Below, in pieces: positions 6,868 to 10,033 of a stretch of 10,033 nucleotides of DNA. Source of the DNA: Chloroflexota bacterium (GTDB lineage Bacteria > Chloroflexota > Dehalococcoidia > Lucifugimonadales > Lucifugimonadaceae). The position numbers and the translations under genes are program-made. The notes under the pieces were generated by a model that saw only the letters and a list, made by a program, of their open reading frames with translations, ran no database searches and was not told the DNA's origin. The stretch spans positions 1-10,033 of the forward strand of contig JAURLM010000079.1 of NCBI GenBank assembly GCA_030831265.1, written 5' to 3'. Positions within the stretch are counted from its first letter, which is position 1; the number at the start of each line of letters is the position of its first letter.

Positions 6868-7629
6868 CTATATCCGACCGAAGCGACGCTCTCGACCCGT
6901 GTAGACCTCGAACGCCTTATTGAGTTGCGTGCCATCGAAGTTCGGCCAGAAAACTTCCGACGAATAGAACTCCGCATACGCAGACTGCCACAACAGGAAG
7001 TTGCTAATCCTGAATTCACCACCGGTACGAATAATCAGATCAGGGTCTGGTACCGACGAAGTGAACAAGTATCCGGACAGCAGGTCTTCGTCGATTTCGT
7101 CAGCGGGTACACCGGCCTTGATGATCCGTTGCACAGCCTGAACGATATCGAACCTCCCGCCGTAGTCAAACGCAACGCCAAGCGTCATTCCCGTGTTCTG
7201 GCGTGTCAGTTCAACCGAATCCCGAATCTCGTTTTGCAGCGATTCAGGAAGCCTGTCCAGCCTCCCAACGTGCTTGACGCGAATCGCGTTACGATGCAGA
7301 TCCTCGGTCTCAACCTTTATGACCTCGGCGGCAAGCGACAGAATGCCCGTCACCTCTTCGGTCGGGCGATCCCAGTTCTCAGTAGAGAACGCAAATAGCG
7401 TCAGGTACTCAACGCCAGCTTTCGCGGCAGCGACTACGACCCTACGAAGGTTCTCGTAACCTGCCCGGTGACCCTCGGAACGATGCAACCCGCGCGCCTT
7501 CGCCCATCGCCCGTTGCCATCCATGATGATCGCGACGTGCCGGGGTATCTTCACTTCAACAGGCGAGGCACCGTTAGCAGAATTGGTGCGAACCACGTTT
7601 CCGGTCTTTTCTGGCAGTGTTGAGGTCAT
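6868..7629 (-). CDS. uppS: Isoprenyl transferase, undecaprenyl diphosphate synthase
   Basis: Cis-prenyltransferase that adds isopentenyl diphosphate units to farnesyl diphosphate to make the C55 carrier lipid for cell-wall and glycan synthesis; cytoplasmic, working at the membrane face. The 253-residue protein shows all family motifs: IIMDGNGRWAKARG at 34-47 with catalytic D37, GHRAGYENL near 53-61, LTLFAFSTENWDRP at 77-89, FDYGGR near 154-159, and DLIIRTGGEFRISNFLLWQ at 197-215, followed by AYAEFY. The chain length of the product (C55 or shorter or longer) cannot be read from the sequence. The first 27 residues are a polar leader not typical of the core fold. ATG at 7629 has only a weak purine-rich site (AAGAGAG). 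It uses the products of the MEP pathway to which Dxr and IspG in this window belong. Confidence 0.97.
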   Translation of the reverse strand: MTSTLPEKTGNVVRTNSANGASPVEVKIPRHVAIIMDGNGRWAKARGLHRSEGHRAGYENLRRVVVAAAKAGVEYLTLFAFSTENWDRPTEEVTGILSLAAEVIKVETEDLHRNAIRVKHVGRLDRLPESLQNEIRDSVELTRQNTGMTLGVAFDYGGRFDIVQAVQRIIKAGVPADEIDEDLLSGYLFTSSVPDPDLIIRTGGEFRISNFLLWQSAYAEFYSSEVFWPNFDGTQLNKAFEVYTGRERRFGRI

Positions 7630-7672
7630 ACTCTCTTGTAGGGATCCTGGCTAAACAGCTACTAAAGCCCGC

Positions 7673-7697
7673 GCCAAGCCGAAGCCAACTGGCTGGC
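7673..7697 (-). repeat. Imperfect hairpin between frr and uppS
   Basis: GCCA (7673-7676) and GCC (7678-7680) can pair with TGGC (7694-7697) and GGC (7691-7693), a 7-bp stem with one bulged base, starting nine bases after the frr stop. A competing smaller palindrome AGCCA-AC-TGGCT lies at 7683-7694. Only three U residues occur further downstream, so it is at best a weak attenuator or an mRNA-stabilising element. Confidence 0.25.
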
Positions 7698-7705
7698 AGC
7701 AGTGT

Positions 7706-8263
7706 TCAGACCTGCATGACCTCGGTCTCTTTTTCTGAGCTGTACATGTCAATCTCTGCCACAGACTCATCGGTAAGTTTCTGGAGTTGCTCCTGCGCGC
7801 GCTTCGAATCGTCCTGGCCGATCTCGCTCTCTTTTTCCAGTTCCTTTATATATTCACGAACGTCTTTACGTACGTTCCGAACAGAAACTTTGGCTTCTTC
7901 TGTGCGCGTCTTGACCATCTTAACGACGGAACGGCGACGCTCCTCGTTCATCGGAGGTATGTTCAACCTGATACGGTCGCCTTCCACCTGCGGAGTCATA
8001 CCAAGGTCTGACTGTTGAATAGTCTTCGCTATGATGTTGACCGCGTTCTTGTCCCAGGGCTGTATCACCAGCATCCGTACATCACCGGCTGAAATCTGGG
8101 CAAGCTGGCTCAACTGCATACGCGTGCCGAAGTAGTCGATGTCCATGTTCTCGACCAGCGCCGGGCTAGCGCGGTTGGTTCTGAAGCCAGACAGGTCTTT
8201 CCGGAAAGAGGTTACTGCTCCATCCATCCGTTTCCTGGCATCTTCTAGCGCTTCCTGGACCAT
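7706..8263 (-). CDS. frr: Ribosome recycling factor
   Basis: RRF binds the post-termination ribosome and, with EF-G, splits it into subunits for reuse; cytoplasmic. At 185 residues it matches the family length exactly. The two-domain tRNA-like protein shows RTNRASPALVENM at 28-40 (domain I helix), ISAGDVRMLVIQPWDK near 57-72 (domain II), IRLNIPPMNEERRR at 98-111, and the charged helix VSVRNVRKDVREYIKELEK at 126-144, ending with the third long helix. The start is secure: ATG at 8263 has a full GGAGGT (8274-8269) five bases upstream, the strongest ribosome binding site in the window. It lies 78 bases after pyrH and 76 before uppS, the usual position for frr in this cluster. Confidence 0.98.
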   Translation of the reverse strand: MVQEALEDARKRMDGAVTSFRKDLSGFRTNRASPALVENMDIDYFGTRMQLSQLAQISAGDVRMLVIQPWDKNAVNIIAKTIQQSDLGMTPQVEGDRIRLNIPPMNEERRRSVVKMVKTRTEEAKVSVRNVRKDVREYIKELEKESEIGQDDSKRAQEQLQKLTDESVAEIDMYSSEKETEVMQV

Positions 8264-8341
8264 CTCGGACCTCCACTGTCAGTTTCTTGACCACGCCAAA
8301 ACCGAATATGAAGGCTCGGCGGGAGAATATCTAAGAAGATG

Positions 8342-9079
8342 CTACTCCACTGCGATGCCAGACGCCGTTATAAGCGTCCCGACATTTTCGCCGTTCAGGA
8401 CACGGCGCAGGTTGCCCTCAACAAACAGGTTGAAGACGGCAATCGTCATCTCGTTGTCCATGCAAAGGGAAAGAGCGGTACTATCCAACGCCTGGAGACG
8501 CAGGCTCAGCGCCTCGTGATGGGTCAGGTGGTCAAGCTTCTTCGCACCGGGAGTAGTCCGCGGATCAGCATCGTACACACCATCAACGTTGTTTTTCGCC
8601 ATGATCAGTGCATCTGCACCGGTCTCAAGCCCGCGAAGAGCCGCAGCCGTGTCGGTTGACATGTACGGATTACCGGTGCCACCGGCAAAGATGACGACCC
8701 GGCCTTTTTCCATGTGACGTATGGCGCGCCGTCGAATGTACGGCTCTGCCACTACGGGCATGCTGATGGCTGATTGCGTGCGCACTTCGACACCCTGCTT
8801 TTCTAGGGCGTCCTGTAGAGCGATAGCGTTCATGATGGTCGCCAGCATCCCGGCGTAGTCCGCGGTTGAGCGATCCATGCCGGAAGCCTCGTACGCAGCA
8901 CCGCGCCAGATATTTCCACCGCCAATGACGATGCCTATCTGAACACCGGACTTCCACGCCGTATGAACCTCACCCGCCACGTATTGCAACGTAGTTGGCG
9001 AAATGCCAAGACCCTGATCGCCTTTAAGCGATTCTCCGCTTAGTTTCAGCAGGACTCGTTCGTAGGCGTTTTTAGACAA
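8342..9079 (-). CDS. pyrH: Uridylate kinase (UMP kinase)
   Basis: Hexameric bacterial UMP kinase of the amino-acid-kinase fold that converts UMP to UDP with ATP, usually activated by GTP and inhibited by UTP; cytoplasmic, in pyrimidine nucleotide synthesis. The 245-residue protein shows LLKLSGESL at 10-18 (phosphate loop), VIGGGNIWRG at 51-60, MDRSTADYAGMLATIMNA at 68-85, FAGGTGNPYMSTDTAAALRG at 131-150 and VDGVYDADPR near 165-174. The serine in MSTDT replaces the more usual threonine. The start is TTG at 9079, supported by GGAG (9089-9086) six bases upstream and by the family N-terminus beginning close to the phosphate-loop strand; there is no ATG nearby. It begins 15 bases after the tsf stop, so the two are surely co-transcribed. 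Confidence 0.97.
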   Translation of the reverse strand: MSKNAYERVLLKLSGESLKGDQGLGISPTTLQYVAGEVHTAWKSGVQIGIVIGGGNIWRGAAYEASGMDRSTADYAGMLATIMNAIALQDALEKQGVEVRTQSAISMPVVAEPYIRRRAIRHMEKGRVVIFAGGTGNPYMSTDTAAALRGLETGADALIMAKNNVDGVYDADPRTTPGAKKLDHLTHHEALSLRLQALDSTALSLCMDNEMTIAVFNLFVEGNLRRVLNGENVGTLITASGIAVE

Positions 9080-9085
9080 TCGTCG

Positions 9086-9089
9086 CTCC
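9086..9089 (-). promoter_or_regulatory. Shine-Dalgarno GGAG that fixes the TTG start of pyrH
   Basis: GGAG read on the minus strand, six bases before TTG 9079 and inside the 15-base tsf-pyrH gap. It decides the start because no ATG or GTG is present near the family N-terminus. Confidence 0.6.
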
Positions 9090-9094
9090 AGTTG

Positions 9095-9604
9095 CTACTG
9101 GCCCAGTTCGAATCGGGAGAACCGGCCGACGATGATGTTCTCACCGGTCTTGGCACTCAGTTGCTTCACAAGATCGTTGATTTTCACACCGGGCTCGCGG
9201 ATGTAGTCCTGCTCCATGAGCAGCAGTTCGTCCGCAACCTCGTCGGCGTCAGCAGGGACAGCTTCACGGTCAACGAAACTCGGTGACATGGCAGCAACCT
9301 GCATGGCGAGGTTTCGTGCAAGAGCCTTGAAGTCGTCCGTACGGGCGACAAAGTCTGTCTCGCAGTTCAACTCAACCATTGCGCCAATTCGACCGCCGCT
9401 GTGGATATACGCCTCTACGACGCCTTCCGCAGTTGCACGACCGGAGCGCTTTGCAGCAGACGCAAGGCCCTTTTCCTTCAGCAGTTCTTCTGCTTTGCCC
9501 GAGTCACCACCCGCCTGCTCAAGAGCACGCTTGGCGTCCATGACACCGGCACCGGTCTTCTCCCGCAATTCGCGGATCATCGCTGTTGTAATCTCTTTTG
9601 TCAT
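9095..9604 (-). CDS. tsf: Translation elongation factor Ts, short form
   Basis: Guanine nucleotide exchange factor that removes GDP from EF-Tu; cytoplasmic. The N-terminal UBA-like domain is clear (MIRELREKTGAGVMDAKRAL, residues 9-28, the first family signature), followed by the core with the second signature ELNCETDFVARTDDF at 78-92, where the TDF element contacts EF-Tu. The protein has only 169 residues, against about 283 in E. coli, so it keeps one core subdomain and lacks the coiled-coil and the second half. Such short forms are known in other bacteria (Thermus type), so this is not a truncation; the C-terminal IIVGRFSRFELG is intact. ATG at 9604 has no strong Shine-Dalgarno; the candidate GGGAA lies in a small hairpin. 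It follows rpsB by 49 bases, the standard order. Confidence 0.97.
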   Translation of the reverse strand: MTKEITTAMIRELREKTGAGVMDAKRALEQAGGDSGKAEELLKEKGLASAAKRSGRATAEGVVEAYIHSGGRIGAMVELNCETDFVARTDDFKALARNLAMQVAAMSPSFVDREAVPADADEVADELLLMEQDYIREPGVKINDLVKQLSAKTGENIIVGRFSRFELGQ

Positions 9605-9613
9605 GTCTGGATT

Positions 9614-9629
9614 GTTCCCGGTTGGGAAT
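9614..9629 (-). repeat. Small hairpin just before tsf
   Basis: TTCCC (9615-9619) and GGGAA (9624-9628) are exact inverted repeats around a 4-base loop, extended by one G-U pair. The stem ends nine bases before the tsf ATG and contains the only purine-rich site (GGGAA) that could serve as its Shine-Dalgarno. It might tune tsf translation relative to rpsB; it could also be chance. Confidence 0.3.
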
Positions 9630-9653
9630 GTCCTCAGCTACCCGCAGGCAAAG

Positions 9654-10033
9654 CTATTCGGACTTCTCCTCTTCCTTAACCTCAACCTCGGCAGCAGGTG
9701 CAGCCTTTTCTTCGGGAGCCTCAGCCTTGGTTTCGGCTGGCTTTTCTTCTGCCTTCTCAACCGGCGCTGCGGTCTCTTCAGCAGCAGGAGTTTCAACCTT
9801 GGCTTCAGGCGTTGAAGCAGATTCAGCAGCAGCCTTGGCCGCCTGCTTCTCAGATTCCTTCTTCTGCTTTTCAGCTTGAGCAGCGGCGGCGCGTTCGGCA
9901 GCACGGGCCTGGGCAGCAGCGCGTGCGGCGGCTTCCTGAGCTTCTAGCTCAGCGTCAGCATCCATCCGCTCTTCCTGTGCCCGTCGGTACTCGTTACGTC
10001 CTTCCAGGATTGCATCCGCAACATGGGCGGCAA
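9654..10033 (-). CDS. rpsB: 30S ribosomal protein S2, C-terminal end with long low-complexity tail (runs off right edge)
   Basis: The visible 125 residues are the 3' end of an open frame that enters from the right edge. The first visible residues, AAHVADAILEGRNEYRRAQEER, match the last helix of S2 (compare the common IADAVLEGR). Identification also rests on position directly before tsf, which is nearly universal. Beyond the helix lies a tail of about 100 residues made almost entirely of Ala, Glu, Lys, Pro and Gln: first an Ala/Arg/Gln/Glu stretch likely to form a charged helix or coiled coil, then Pro-containing acidic repeats such as EKAEEKPAETKAEAPEEKAA, ending in EVKEEEKSE. Typical S2 ends soon after the helix, so the tail is an extension. 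It is expected to be disordered and on the ribosome surface. Most of S2, including the 5' end and the promoter of the cluster, is outside the window. Confidence 0.85.
   Translation of the reverse strand, partial: AAHVADAILEGRNEYRRAQEERMDADAELEAQEAAARAAAQARAAERAAAAQAEKQKKESEKQAAKAAAESASTPEAKVETPAAEETAAPVEKAEEKPAETKAEAPEEKAAPAAEVEVKEEEKSE

Noticed and set aside
6774..7022. Minus-strand 82-codon frame spanning the uppS end and cdsA start, considered as evidence of a frameshifted cdsA start
   Set aside because: Its protein resembles neither UppS nor CdsA, while the real cdsA frame itself carries a typical N-terminus up to residue 1 from CTG 6814, so no frameshift is needed.
9216..9904. Overlapping open frames on both strands over tsf and the rpsB tail
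   Set aside because: They arise from the repetitive Ala/Glu/Lys codons of the S2 tail, which leave few stops in any frame. The proteins are simple Ser/Gly/Phe or Leu/Arg runs.
1..10033. Defence system, mobile element, CRISPR array or RNA gene
   Set aside because: All coding space is taken by recognised core genes plus one phosphoesterase. I saw no spaced repeats, transposase motifs, tRNA-like cloverleaf or terminal inverted repeats.

Overview
This is a compact housekeeping region. Eleven genes all lie on the minus strand, so transcription runs from the right edge to the left edge. In transcription order they are rpsB (only its 3' end is present), tsf, pyrH, frr, uppS, cdsA, dxr, rseP, ispG, a 2H-phosphoesterase (2'-5' RNA ligase family) gene and proS (only its 5' part is present). 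There is no rRNA, tRNA, CRISPR array, insertion sequence or phage gene that I can see, and no gene-free stretch longer than 132 bases.

The organism is a bacterium with moderately high GC (about 60% in sampled ispG lines). The order rpsB-tsf-pyrH-frr-uppS-cdsA-dxr-rseP-ispG-proS is a classic bacterial core cluster. The short EF-Ts (169 residues), the RSRGG-type ProRS motif 2 region and the unusual site-2 protease make a Chloroflexota lineage (Dehalococcoidia or SAR202-like) my best guess. This is inference from memory, not a search result.

Right part (about 7700-10033): translation and nucleotide genes, namely ribosomal protein S2 with a long Ala/Glu/Lys tail, EF-Ts, UMP kinase and ribosome recycling factor. 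Middle (about 3090-7630): envelope lipid genes, namely undecaprenyl diphosphate synthase, CDP-diglyceride synthase, DXP reductoisomerase and the RseP-type intramembrane protease. cdsA, dxr and rseP are nearly contiguous and probably translationally coupled. Left part (1-2960): IspG, the phosphoesterase and prolyl-tRNA synthetase. Dxr and IspG are two steps of the MEP isoprenoid pathway, UppS consumes its products to make the cell-wall carrier lipid, and CdsA supplies CDP-diacylglycerol for phospholipids.

Most of the window is ordinary. The points worth a second look are: cdsA has no ATG, GTG or TTG start in a sensible place but has a good Shine-Dalgarno ahead of CTG; RseP carries two insertions of about 100 residues each and has lost the usual GPxxN proline; the 2H-phosphoesterase gene is about 10 GC points poorer than the neighbouring ispG; and the rspB-encoded S2 protein (rpsB gene) has a long low-complexity tail. 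I do not see a defence system or other obviously new multi-gene system here.
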